Shown here piece after piece: positions 1-7,318 of a DNA stretch of 8,210 bases; within the stretch, counting starts at the first letter, position 1, and each line of letters begins with the position of its first letter. The stretch comes from Rhodanobacter sp. UBA5168 (GTDB lineage: Bacteria > Pseudomonadota > Gammaproteobacteria > Xanthomonadales > Rhodanobacteraceae). Where the stretch lies: the NCBI GenBank assembly GCA_002413455.1, contig DHXA01000227.1:1-8210 (forward strand). Direction: 5' to 3'. A model generated the notes under the pieces. It did no database searches and was not told where the DNA came from. It saw nothing but the letters and a program-made list of their open reading frames with translations. The translations under genes were made by a program, and so were the position numbers.

Positions 1-617
1 TGACCGTCGTCCTGCGCGTTCTTCAAGTCTTCCATTTGTTGTTTGGCCTGCTTGGCCTTGTTGTCCAACTGCTTGGTCTGCGCCGAAGCTGCATCCATCT
101 TGGCGAACAGCGCATCGATCTTTTTCTTCTCTTCCTCTTTTTTCTTGGCCGCCTGCGCATCCAGCTCGGCCTGCCGTTGACGTTCCTTCTCTTCCTGCAG
201 CTTCTTGGCATCCTCCGCTTTCAGCGCCGCATCCTCGACCACACGTTCCTGATCCACCACATCGACATGTTCGGGCGGCGGTGGCAGCGTCTTGATCACC
301 GGAGTTTCAGGCTGTGGCGGTGTGGGCGGCGGCACGGTGGGCGGTGGCGGCACGGTATCGGGGACCGGCTTGGTCTTCACGGCTTTCGGCGGCGGACTGC
401 CGGTAGGGCCGATCAGGGTGGCCTCGATGATTTGGCCCTGCAACTCCAATGGCTTGGAACAGGTGATCGGATTCATCCACGTCGGCAGATGCAGCGCCTC
501 GAAGGCACCCTCGTAACTCGAACACGGCAGGATCGCGAGGAACAGAAACCCCACGATGCCGATATGCAGGATGGCGGAAAGTACGACCGCCTTCGGCGTC
601 GCCTTACTTTCGTCCAT
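1..617 (-). CDS. tolA: TolA, N-terminal part (runs off the left edge)
   Basis: TolA links the inner-membrane TolQR motor to TolB-Pal at the outer membrane. The frame is open for 205 codons from an ATG at 617 to the window edge. A short cytoplasmic N-terminus (MDESKATPK) precedes one membrane anchor at about residues 10-30, which carries S14-x3-H18, matching the Ser-His motif that TolA and TonB anchors use to contact the motor. Residues 31-70 form a periplasmic linker with Cys32 and Cys53. Residues 71-115 are proline-rich, with runs at 75-77, 90-93, 96-98 and 112-115. From about 123 onward a Lys/Glu/Ala/Gln-rich stretch (for example KKKEEEKKK at 158-166) should form the long helical domain II. 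The C-terminal domain III is outside the window. The start overlaps the tolR stop by 14 bp and has no clear Shine-Dalgarno sequence, so translation is probably coupled to tolR. Identity rests on architecture plus position after tolQR; domain II and III sequence is poorly conserved in this family. Confidence 0.93.
   Translation of the reverse strand, partial: MDESKATPKAVVLSAILHIGIVGFLFLAILPCSSYEGAFEALHLPTWMNPITCSKPLELQGQIIEATLIGPTGSPPPKAVKTKPVPDTVPPPPTVPPPTPPQPETPVIKTLPPPPEHVDVVDQERVVEDAALKAEDAKKLQEEKERQRQAELDAQAAKKKEEEKKKIDALFAKMDAASAQTKQLDNKAKQAKQQMEDLKNAQDDG
324..356 (-). repeat. Short imperfect tandem repeat inside tolA proline-rich region
   Basis: Two adjacent units, 324-338 (15 bp) and 339-356 (18 bp), differ by one inserted triplet and encode consecutive Thr-Val-Pro-Pro-Pro(-Pro) blocks. 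The length difference is a multiple of three, so unit gain or loss would change the proline linker without breaking the frame. It looks like simple in-gene repeat expansion rather than a regulatory element. Confidence 0.55.
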
Positions 618-1068
618 TGGACGTGCTCTTGCCCTGACGATCGGACGCGATGGGCTGGGCCATCAGCCCCACCTTGGTAACGCCGGACTGCTGCAGGTCG
701 GCCAGCACCTTGACCACGCCGCCATAGTGGCCCTGGTCGTCGCCGGCCACCAGCACGTTGACGTCCGGGTTCTGGCGCACGAACGCGCCCACCTTGAGCT
801 TGAGCGCATCGGCATCCAGCGGCTCCTTCTCGGCGCCGGGCAAGGTGAGGAAAAGCTGGCCGTCCTGCTTGACCGTCACCAGTACCGGATCCTTTTTGTC
901 CTGCAACGACTTGGCGTCGGCCTGCGGCAGGTTCACATCGACGTTGGACTTCATCATCGGCGTGGTGACCATGAAAATGATCAGCAGCACCAGCATCACG
1001 TCGATGTACGGCACCACGTTGATTTCGGATTTAAGCTTGTAGCGCCGCTGGCGCCCGGAGGTTCGCAT
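604..1068 (-). CDS. tolR: TolR, proton-channel subunit of the Tol-Pal motor
   Basis: TolR (154 aa) is an ExbD/TolR-family inner-membrane protein that, with TolQ, converts proton flow into movement of TolA. A basic cytoplasmic N-terminus (RQRRYKLKSE) leads into a single membrane helix at about residues 18-38. The signature INVVPYIDVMLVLLIIFMV includes Asp23, the same residue number as the essential proton-binding Asp of E. coli TolR. The rest is the periplasmic domain, ending in a Ser/Lys-rich tail. The ATG at 1068 is preceded by GGAG at 1077-1080 with an 8-nt spacer. The gene starts 14 bp after the tolQ stop and its last codons overlap the tolA start. Length matches the family (about 140-155 aa). 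ExbD is the main alternative, but the adjacent ybgC, tolQ and tolA settle the call. Confidence 0.97.
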   Translation of the reverse strand: MRTSGRQRRYKLKSEINVVPYIDVMLVLLIIFMVTTPMMKSNVDVNLPQADAKSLQDKKDPVLVTVKQDGQLFLTLPGAEKEPLDADALKLKVGAFVRQNPDVNVLVAGDDQGHYGGVVKVLADLQQSGVTKVGLMAQPIASDRQGKSTSNGRK

Positions 1069-1082
1069 GGCTGCTGCTCCGC

Positions 1083-1769
1083 TCAGGCGACGTCGTCGGT
1101 CTGGATCTGCCGCTGCAGCACGGAGGAGAACTCCTCCTGAAACACGTCATAGCGCGAGGCGATCCGCTCGACCTTGGTGGCGTAGCGGTTGTACGCCCAC
1201 TGCGCGGGAATTGCCGCGAACAGGCCCATCGCGGTGGCGATCAACGCCTCGGAGATGTGCGGCGCGACCACCGCGATGGTGACGTCCTTCATTTCGCCCA
1301 GGCCCTGGAACGCACCCATGATGCCCCACACGGTACCGAACAGGCCCACGTACGGGCTGATTGATCCGACGTTGGCAAGGAACTCCAGGTTGCGTTCGAG
1401 CAAGCCGATCTCGCGCGTACCCGCCACCTGCATGGCGCGCTCGGAGCCCTCGATCACGCTGCGTGTATCGGACGTCTTGCGCTGGCGCTGGCGGGCGAAC
1501 TCGCGGAAACCCGATTCGAAGATGTTTTCGATGCCGCCGTTGTTGCCGCCACGATTGCTGACCTCGCGGAACAGCTGGGCCAGGTCGCCACCTGACCAGA
1601 AGCGCTCCTCGAACGCCTCGGCATCTTCCATCGCCGCCTTGGTCTGCGTGTATTTGCGGATGATGATCACCCAGGACAGGAACGAGAACACCAGCAGCAC
1701 CAGCAGCACCAGCTGCACCGGCACGCTTGAATCCGCGATCAGCGTGAAAATGTTCAGTCCACCGTTCAT
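1083..1769 (-). CDS. tolQ: TolQ, membrane channel subunit of the Tol-Pal motor
   Basis: TolQ (228 aa) is a MotA/TolQ/ExbB-family inner-membrane protein that surrounds the TolR helices and forms the proton path. There is one membrane helix at about residues 17-37, a large cytoplasmic loop, then two helices at about 130-155 and 165-190. The hallmark VGLFGTVWGIMGAF lies at 141-154, with Thr146; Thr179 in SEALIATAMGL is the second polar residue expected to face the channel. The ATG at 1769 is chosen because it gives a normal TolQ N-terminus; GGAGA at 1781-1785 sits 11 nt upstream, a little far but usable. It follows ybgC after 46 bp and precedes tolR by 14 bp. The length agrees with E. coli TolQ (230 aa). 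No key residue is missing. Confidence 0.97.
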   Translation of the reverse strand: MNGGLNIFTLIADSSVPVQLVLLVLLVFSFLSWVIIIRKYTQTKAAMEDAEAFEERFWSGGDLAQLFREVSNRGGNNGGIENIFESGFREFARQRQRKTSDTRSVIEGSERAMQVAGTREIGLLERNLEFLANVGSISPYVGLFGTVWGIMGAFQGLGEMKDVTIAVVAPHISEALIATAMGLFAAIPAQWAYNRYATKVERIASRYDVFQEEFSSVLQRQIQTDDVA

Positions 1770-1815
1770 TGCTTGAAGGTTCTCCGCCAGTCGGCTTGGT
1801 TGTCTAAGGTGCAGT

Positions 1816-2227
1816 CTAGGGTGCGGGTTGCGGGATCAGGTCGGCCGGAATCGGTGCCGGCCGCATGCGCTGCAGGTCGACGCAGGCCACCCGCACGCTC
1901 GCGCGGATCAGGCAGCTGCCGTCCACTTTCGTGATTACTTGGGTAAACAGGATACTGGCTGCGCGCCATTCTTTGACGTCGACCGTTACTGACAGTTCAT
2001 CATCCAGCAGGGCGGGCCTGAGGAAGTCGATGTGCATGTCGCGCACCATGAAGGCCAGCCCGGTGGTCTGCTTGAAGGCCATCTGATCGACACCAAGCGC
2101 CCGCATCCACTCGCTGCGGGCGCGTTCCATGAAACGCAGGTAGCCGGCGTGATAGACCACGCCGCCCGCATCGGTATCCTCCCAGTAAACCCTTACCGGC
2201 CAACTGAAAGGCAGCTTCGGCGAAGCC

Positions 2228-2235
<8 letters not shown>
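1816..2235 (-). CDS. ybgC: YbgC, Tol-Pal associated acyl-CoA thioesterase
   Basis: This is a 139-aa hotdog-fold (4HBT) thioesterase, normally the first gene of the tol-pal operon; E. coli YbgC acts on acyl-CoA and is linked to phospholipid metabolism. The motif [17 protein letters not shown] at residues 16-32 is nearly identical to E. coli YbgC and carries Asp22, matching the catalytic Asp18, and His29. The later stretches FVxRxMxxxFxxPAxLDD and VxCVD are also kept in recognisable form. I chose the ATG at 2235, which gives the usual short N-terminus and overlaps the ruvB stop by 8 bp. An in-frame ATG at 2250 would add five residues and lengthen the overlap to 23 bp; neither has a strong Shine-Dalgarno sequence, so coupling to ruvB translation is likely. 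Confidence 0.95.
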
Positions 2236-3276
<1,041 letters not shown>

Positions 3277-3277
<1 letters not shown>

Positions 3278-3313
3278 GTCCGCATTATGGCAGGCCTGTC
3301 CCACACATGTAGG
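3277..3313 (-). promoter_or_regulatory. Candidate ruvB promoter, possibly giving a leaderless mRNA
   Basis: On the minus strand, CATAAT (3289 to 3284) matches the -10 consensus at five of six positions. Its last base is followed by six bases and then the ruvB ATG, so transcription would start at or very near the A of the start codon. The upstream -35 is poor: CCTACA at 3313-3308 with an 18-bp spacer matches only three of six. The lack of a Shine-Dalgarno sequence before ruvB fits a leaderless or near-leaderless start, but the hexamer could be chance. Confidence 0.3.
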
Positions 3314-3334
3314 AGCCAGCTAGCGGGCTCCTAC
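3309..3334. repeat. GTAG-headed inverted repeat, REP-like (SMAG type)
   Basis: GTAGGAGCC (3309-3317) and GGCTCCTAC (3326-3334) are perfect 9-bp inverted arms around an 8-nt loop, within the 73-bp gap between kup and ruvB. The GTAG head and the GTAGGAGCCCGC core on the minus strand resemble REP elements of Pseudomonas and the SMAG elements of Stenotrophomonas, which RAYT transposases are thought to spread. No T-run follows the stem on either strand, so it is not a classic intrinsic terminator; it could still stabilise the kup 3' end or weaken read-through into ruvB. The family assignment comes from memory of these repeats, and only this one copy is in the window. Confidence 0.6.
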
Positions 3335-3350
3335 CAAAGCCAGGGCCATT

Positions 3351-5249
3351 TCAGATCTCGACCTGTGCACCCAGTTCGATCAGCCGGTTGCCGGGAATCT
3401 GGAAGAACGCCGTGGCCGGCAAGGCATTGCGCGCCATGAAGACGAACAGCTTGTCGCGCCACAACACCATGCCGGGGCGATCGGTGGCGACGATGGTTTC
3501 GCGCGACAGAAAGAACGTGGTGTCCATCATGTCGAACGGCAGGTTCGCTCGGGCGCAACGTGTCAGCGCCTGCGGGATGTTCGGGTCCTCGGCGAATCCG
3601 AAGCGCAGTTCGAGACCGTAGAACTCGCCGTGCATCAGCGTGATCTCGATGCGTTCGTCCTCTTCGGCAACCGGCGTTTCCAGTATCGCCACCGTCAGCA
3701 TCACATTGCGCTCGTGCAGCACCTTGTTGTGCTTTAGGTTGTGCAGCAACGCATGCGGCACCGCTTGCACGTTGCCGGTAAGGAACACCGCCGTACCCGG
3801 CACGCGCAGCGGCGGATGCTGGACGATGTTCTCGATGAACGGCGCCAGCGCGAGACCGCCCTGCTTGATCTCGCGCACCACCAGCTCGCGGCCGCGCCGC
3901 CAGGTGGTCATCATGATGAACACGCACAGGCCCATCGCCAGCGGAAACCAGCCGCCGTGCTCGACCTTGATCAGGTTGGCGCTGAAGAACGCCACGTCGA
4001 CGGTGAGGAACAGCACGCCGATGCCGGCCACCTGCAGCAGATTCCATTTCCATTGATAGCGCGCGACGATCAACGCCAGCATCGTGGTGATCACCATCGT
4101 GCCGGTCACCGCGATACCGTACGCCGCGGCCAGGTTCGCCGACGAGCGGAACCCGATCACCGCGCCCAGGATCAGCATCAGCAGCATCCGATTGATCCAT
4201 GGCACGAAAATCTGCCCGGACATCTCACGCGAGGTATGCACGATGCGCATGCGCGGCACATAGCCGAGCTGCATCGCTTCGCGCGTCATCGAGAACGCGC
4301 CGGAGATCACCGCCTGCGACGCGATCACCGTCGCCGCGGTGGCCAGCGCGATCATCGGATACAGCAACGGCTGAGGCACCAGCAGATAGAACGGATTGGC
4401 CGCCGCCTTGGGGTCACCCAGCACCAGTGCGCCCTGCCCGAAGTAGTTGAGCAACAGCGCCGGCAGCACGAAGAAACCCCAGGCAAGGCGAATCGGCCTG
4501 CGGCCGAAATGCCCCATGTCCGCATACAGCGCCTCGGTACCGGTCACCGCCAGCACTACCGCGCCGAGTGCGAAGAACCCTCGCGCATGATTGTGCAGAA
4601 AGAACTCCACGCCATAAGTCGGGCTCAGCGCCCATAACACCTGCGGGTGATGCACGATGCCGTTGACACCCAGCGCCGCGATGCTGAGGAACCACACCAC
4701 GCACACCGGACCGAACACCACGCCGATCTTGTCGGTGCCGTGCTTCTGCAGCCAGAACAGGCCAAGGATCACCACGATGGTGATCGGCACCACCCAGTGC
4801 GCCAGTCCCGGCGCGGCGATTTCCAGACCTTCCACCGCGGACAGCACCGAAATCGCCGGCGTGATCACGCCATCGCCATAGAACAGCGCCGCACCGAAGA
4901 TCGCCAGCACCGCGATGACCCAGCGGAGTCGCGGAATGTCCCGCACACTGCGCTGCGCCAGCGCCATCAGCGCCATGATGCCGCCTTCGCCTTTGTTGTC
5001 GGCGCGCATGATGAACAGCACATACTTGATCGACACCACGATGATCAGTGCCCAGAAGATCAGGCTCAGTCCGCCGAGCACATTTACCGGGTCCGGCGTG
5101 ATGCCGCGTTCGCCAAGCACGGTCTGCAACGTGTACAGCGGGCTGGTACCGATGTCGCCGTAGACCACGCCGATCGCGCCTAACGCGAGTGCGGTGAGGC
5201 GTTTCCTCGAGTCCGGCGACGGATCGGCATACAGGTTGTCGTGACTCAC
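3351..5249 (-). CDS. kup: Kup, low-affinity potassium transporter
   Basis: Kup (632 aa; E. coli 622) is a KUP/HAK/KT-family inner-membrane K+ importer, probably a K+/H+ symporter, used at low external potassium under mild acidity or osmotic stress. The family hallmark GVVYGDIGTSPLY is at residues 27-39, RADNKGEGG at 82-90 and FYGDGVITPAISVLSAVEG at 123-141. About 12 membrane helices fill roughly residues 20-450, followed by a hydrophilic cytoplasmic domain ending in the conserved FFQIPGNRLIELGAQVEI. The start is GTG at 5249, supported by GGAG at 5258-5261 with an 8-nt spacer and by a normal N-terminus. It begins 39 bp after ruvA and ends 73 bp before ruvB, so it interrupts the ruv genes. The frame is intact and base composition looks like its neighbours, so recent acquisition is not indicated. 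Confidence 0.97.
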   Translation of the reverse strand: MSHDNLYADPSPDSRKRLTALALGAIGVVYGDIGTSPLYTLQTVLGERGITPDPVNVLGGLSLIFWALIIVVSIKYVLFIMRADNKGEGGIMALMALAQRSVRDIPRLRWVIAVLAIFGAALFYGDGVITPAISVLSAVEGLEIAAPGLAHWVVPITIVVILGLFWLQKHGTDKIGVVFGPVCVVWFLSIAALGVNGIVHHPQVLWALSPTYGVEFFLHNHARGFFALGAVVLAVTGTEALYADMGHFGRRPIRLAWGFFVLPALLLNYFGQGALVLGDPKAAANPFYLLVPQPLLYPMIALATAATVIASQAVISGAFSMTREAMQLGYVPRMRIVHTSREMSGQIFVPWINRMLLMLILGAVIGFRSSANLAAAYGIAVTGTMVITTMLALIVARYQWKWNLLQVAGIGVLFLTVDVAFFSANLIKVEHGGWFPLAMGLCVFIMMTTWRRGRELVVREIKQGGLALAPFIENIVQHPPLRVPGTAVFLTGNVQAVPHALLHNLKHNKVLHERNVMLTVAILETPVAEEDERIEITLMHGEFYGLELRFGFAEDPNIPQALTRCARANLPFDMMDTTFFLSRETIVATDRPGMVLWRDKLFVFMARNALPATAFFQIPGNRLIELGAQVEI

Positions 5250-5257
5250 GGAATCAA

Positions 5258-5261
5258 CTCC
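5258..5261 (-). promoter_or_regulatory. Ribosome binding site of kup
   Basis: GGAG on the minus strand lies 8 nt before the GTG at 5249. It supports GTG as the true kup start, because the nearby ATG at 5263 is out of frame and stops after five codons. Confidence 0.65.
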
Positions 5262-5288
5262 ATTGCAGGATGTCCGGCAGGGTTGTCA

Positions 5289-5882
5289 TCAACCCGCCAG
5301 CGCGGCGCGCAGCGCCTTGCGAATGATGGCTTCGGCATTGTCGCCTTCGGCGGCAACCTTCTGAACCAGCCGGGCGACTTCCGCCGGCTTGTAGCCCAGT
5401 TGTTGCAGCGCCACGGTGGCCTCGCCAGCCGCGTCCAGCGGTGCGCCATTCCGGATGGCCGCGCCCGGCAGACTGGACATGCCGTCGAGACGATCACGCA
5501 GTTCCACCACGATGCGCTCGGCGGTCTTCTTGCCAATGCCGGGAATCTTGGTCAGCGCAACCACATCGCCCGCGTGCACCAGCCGCGCGAAGTGGTCGGT
5601 GGCGACACCGGACAGCACCGCCAGCGCAATCTTGGCGCCGATCCCGCTGACCTTGAGCAGGTTGCGGAACAGCGCGCGTTCGCTCTCATGCAGGAAGCCG
5701 TACAGCGTCACGCTGTCTTCCTTCACCGCATGATGGATGAGCAGGACCACTTCCTTGCCGGTGCCCGGCAGGTCGTAGATCGTCGACATCGGTGCTTCGA
5801 CTTCGTAACCGACCCCAGCGACCTCGATCAGCAGGGAGGGCGGCTGCTTGGAGATCAGGACGCCACGCAGACGTCCGATCAT
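5289..5882 (-). CDS. ruvA: RuvA, Holliday junction DNA-binding subunit
   Basis: RuvA (197 aa; E. coli 203) forms tetramers that clamp the four-way junction and load RuvB. Domain I (about residues 1-62) is the OB fold, starting MIGRLRG; Glu55-Asp56 match the acidic pin that separates strands at the crossover. Domain II has two helix-hairpin-helix motifs, [18 protein letters not shown] at 75-92 and [15 protein letters not shown] at 110-124. After a flexible linker, domain III (about 149-197) is the RuvB-binding three-helix unit. The reading frame stays open up to 6020, but ATG 5882 is chosen because MIGRLRG is the near-invariant RuvA start and GGAG lies 9 nt upstream. It follows ruvC after 37 bp and precedes kup by 39 bp. 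Confidence 0.97.
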   Translation of the reverse strand: MIGRLRGVLISKQPPSLLIEVAGVGYEVEAPMSTIYDLPGTGKEVVLLIHHAVKEDSVTLYGFLHESERALFRNLLKVSGIGAKIALAVLSGVATDHFARLVHAGDVVALTKIPGIGKKTAERIVVELRDRLDGMSSLPGAAIRNGAPLDAAGEATVALQQLGYKPAEVARLVQKVAAEGDNAEAIIRKALRAALAG

Positions 5883-5891
5883 CGGTACGGT

Positions 5892-5895
5892 CTCC
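5892..5895 (-). promoter_or_regulatory. Ribosome binding site deciding the ruvA start
   Basis: GGAG on the minus strand lies 9 nt before the ATG at 5882. It favours that codon over the in-frame ATG at 5897, whose own sequence contains the GGAG, and over upstream ATGs that would lie inside ruvC. Confidence 0.65.
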
Positions 5896-5919
5896 ATGCT
5901 TGTTTCGTCGGCGCCACCT

Positions 5920-6441
5920 TCACCGGCGCCGCCTCCAGGCCGAGCGCGGAATACCGACGCGGGCCAGGCTGGCACGGGTGTGTGCATGGGTGACTGCAAT
6001 GGCCAGCGCATCGGCGGCATCGGCCTGCAGCGGCCCCTTGAGGCCGAGCAATATGCCGATCATGTGCTGCACCTGGGTCTTGTCGCTGCGGCCGCTGCCG
6101 ACTACGGACTGCTTCACTTCGGTTGCTGCGTATTCGTGCACCGCGATCCCCCGACTGACCACCGCGCAAATCGCGGCGCCACGTGCCTGCCCCAGCTTCA
6201 GCGCCGAATCCGGATTGCGCGCCATGAATACGCGTTCGATCCCGCACTCGGCCGGCTGATGCGCGGCGATGATGTCACACAGCTCGTCAAAGATGCGTTT
6301 CAGGCGCAGCGGGAACGTGGCCTCGCCGGCCACCACCAGCGCGCCGTGAAAAACGTGCGTGAGCTTGCCCGCATCATCCACGTCGATGATGCCCACGCCG
6401 GTGCGCTGACTGCCCGGGTCGATACCTAGAATGCGGGTCAT
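5920..6441 (-). CDS. ruvC: RuvC, Holliday junction resolvase
   Basis: RuvC (173 aa, the same length as in E. coli) is a dimeric RNase H-fold endonuclease that cuts Holliday junctions symmetrically after RuvAB branch migration. The start [12 protein letters not shown] contains catalytic Asp8; Glu69 in [11 protein letters not shown] and Asp141/Asp144 in [16 protein letters not shown] complete the acidic metal-binding set. The conserved [13 protein letters not shown] segment is at 76-88. The ATG at 6441 gives [11 protein letters not shown], the standard N-terminus; the longer open frame upstream is only read-through inside yebC. The C-terminal tail SAWRRRR is basic, common in this family. It lies 37 bp after yebC and 37 bp before ruvA, giving the widespread yebC-ruvC-ruvA order. 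No LexA box of the E. coli CTGT-N8-ACAG type is visible upstream. Confidence 0.97.
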   Translation of the reverse strand: MTRILGIDPGSQRTGVGIIDVDDAGKLTHVFHGALVVAGEATFPLRLKRIFDELCDIIAAHQPAECGIERVFMARNPDSALKLGQARGAAICAVVSRGIAVHEYAATEVKQSVVGSGRSDKTQVQHMIGILLGLKGPLQADAADALAIAVTHAHTRASLARVGIPRSAWRRRR

Positions 6442-6478
6442 CTGCAGATGCGATGCGAAAGGCGCCAGGCCTCGCGAC

Positions 6479-7213
6479 TTATTCGGCGGCCTCGGACGGC
6501 AGCGCAGCGTTGTGATAGATCTCGTGCACGTCGTCGAGTTCTTCCAGCCAGTCGAGCAGGTCGAGCAGGGTCTCCTGCGCCTCGGCGGGGATCGCCACGC
6601 GATTGGCCGGGCGCATGACCACGTCCGCACTTACCGGCTTGAGCCCGGCGCCAAGCAGCGCCTTCTGCACGGCATCGAAGTTTTCCGGCGCGCACAGCAC
6701 GCTGCTCTCGCCCGCCTCGTTGATCACGTCGTCGGCGCCGGCGTCCAGCGCGGCTTCGAGGATCTTCTCCTCCAGCGCCGCATCGCCCGCGGAAGCGAAC
6801 ACCAGCTCGCCGCAGCGGCTGAACTGGAACGCCACCGAACCGCTGGTGCCCAGGTTACCGCCGTGCTTGGTCAGCGCATGCCGAACGTCGGCCACCGTGC
6901 GCACCGGGTTATCGGTGACGCAGTCGATGATCAACGCGATGCCGGCCGGGCCGTAGCCCTCGTAGCGCAATTCCTGCATGTCGACGCCACCCTCGGCACC
7001 GGAGCCGCGCTTGATCGCGCGATCGATGGTGTCGCGGGTCATGTTGGCCGAGAGCGCCTTGTCCACCGCCGCACGCAGGCGCGGATTGGCCACCGGATCG
7101 GCAACGCCGGCGCGCGTGGCGACGGTGATTTCGCGGATCAGCTTGGTGAACGCCTTGGCACGCTTGGCGTCCTCGGCATTCTTGCGACCTTCGATGGACG
7201 GACCTCTACCCAT
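6479..7213 (-). CDS. yebC: YebC/PmpR-family translation factor or regulator
   Basis: This 244-aa protein belongs to the YebC/PmpR/TACO1 family. Members were first described as DNA-binding regulators; more recent work ties the family to relieving ribosome stalling at proline stretches, as with mitochondrial TACO1. The N-terminus [20 protein letters not shown] replaces the more common MAGHSKWANIKHRK form, as I recall from Xanthomonadales proteins. It runs into [15 protein letters not shown], then [36 protein letters not shown], and [11 protein letters not shown], all family hallmarks. The C-terminus is acidic. The ATG at 7213 gives this N-terminus; its Shine-Dalgarno sequence is weak. A candidate promoter lies just upstream, and ruvC follows after 37 bp. 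Family membership is secure; the exact role in this organism is inferred. Confidence 0.93.
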   Translation of the reverse strand: MGRGPSIEGRKNAEDAKRAKAFTKLIREITVATRAGVADPVANPRLRAAVDKALSANMTRDTIDRAIKRGSGAEGGVDMQELRYEGYGPAGIALIIDCVTDNPVRTVADVRHALTKHGGNLGTSGSVAFQFSRCGELVFASAGDAALEEKILEAALDAGADDVINEAGESSVLCAPENFDAVQKALLGAGLKPVSADVVMRPANRVAIPAEAQETLLDLLDWLEELDDVHEIYHNAALPSEAAE

Positions 7214-7244
7214 GACAGTGCCTGCACTCGGATCAGCTGAACGA

Positions 7245-7280
7245 AGCGCGAATTTTACCTGATTTCGGATCGCGTGCCGG
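7245..7280 (-). promoter_or_regulatory. Candidate promoter for yebC-ruvCA
   Basis: In the 105-bp gap between the hydrolase stop and yebC, the minus strand shows TAAAAT at 7257-7252 (five of six with the -10 consensus), preceded by GG. With a 17-bp spacer the -35 position reads CCGGCA, a three-of-six match that overlaps one arm of a small hairpin. The predicted start near 7245 would give a leader of about 30 nt. This is the most AT-rich spot in an otherwise GC-rich gap, which supports a promoter. Confidence 0.42.
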
Positions 7281-7290
7281 AATCCCGGCA
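7275..7290. repeat. Small GC-rich hairpin upstream of yebC
   Basis: TGCCGG (7275-7280) and CCGGCA (7285-7290) form a perfect 6-bp stem around a 4-nt loop, downstream of the hydrolase on the minus strand. No T-run follows, so an intrinsic terminator is not supported. It overlaps the -35 position of the candidate yebC promoter, so it could be a leftover terminator, a weak operator-like dyad, or chance in GC-rich DNA. Confidence 0.35.
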
Positions 7291-7318
7291 TGAGGCGGAA
7301 TAGCGCAGTTCGTGCCGT

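Noticed and set aside
36..680. Long plus-strand open frame (214 codons), leucine/phenylalanine-rich
   Set aside because: It lies in exact codon register antisense to tolA; its Leu/Phe run is the complement of the Lys/Glu-rich helical region. TolA is clearly the real gene.
3309..3334. Intrinsic terminator for kup
   Set aside because: The stem is good but no T-run follows it on the minus strand, so it was called a REP-like repeat.
3331..4200. 289-codon minus-strand frame overlapping the 3' half of kup
   Set aside because: It is a shifted frame of kup with Arg/Gly/Ala-rich nonsense sequence; kup itself is complete, so this is not a frameshift remnant.
3741..4637. 298-codon plus-strand open frame rich in Arg, His and Gln
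   Set aside because: Antisense to kup, whose family motifs are unambiguous; low-complexity His/Arg/Gln composition is typical of shadow frames in GC-rich DNA.
5246..5263. Five-codon mini-ORF (MELIP) whose stop overlaps the kup GTG start
   Set aside because: It contains the kup Shine-Dalgarno sequence but has none of its own, and such short frames are common by chance. A leader-peptide role cannot be supported.
5883..6478. SOS (LexA) operator controlling ruvC or ruvA
   Set aside because: No CTGT-N8-ACAG match was seen upstream of ruvC, ruvA or ruvB; LexA boxes in this order may differ, so absence is not proof of lack of SOS control.
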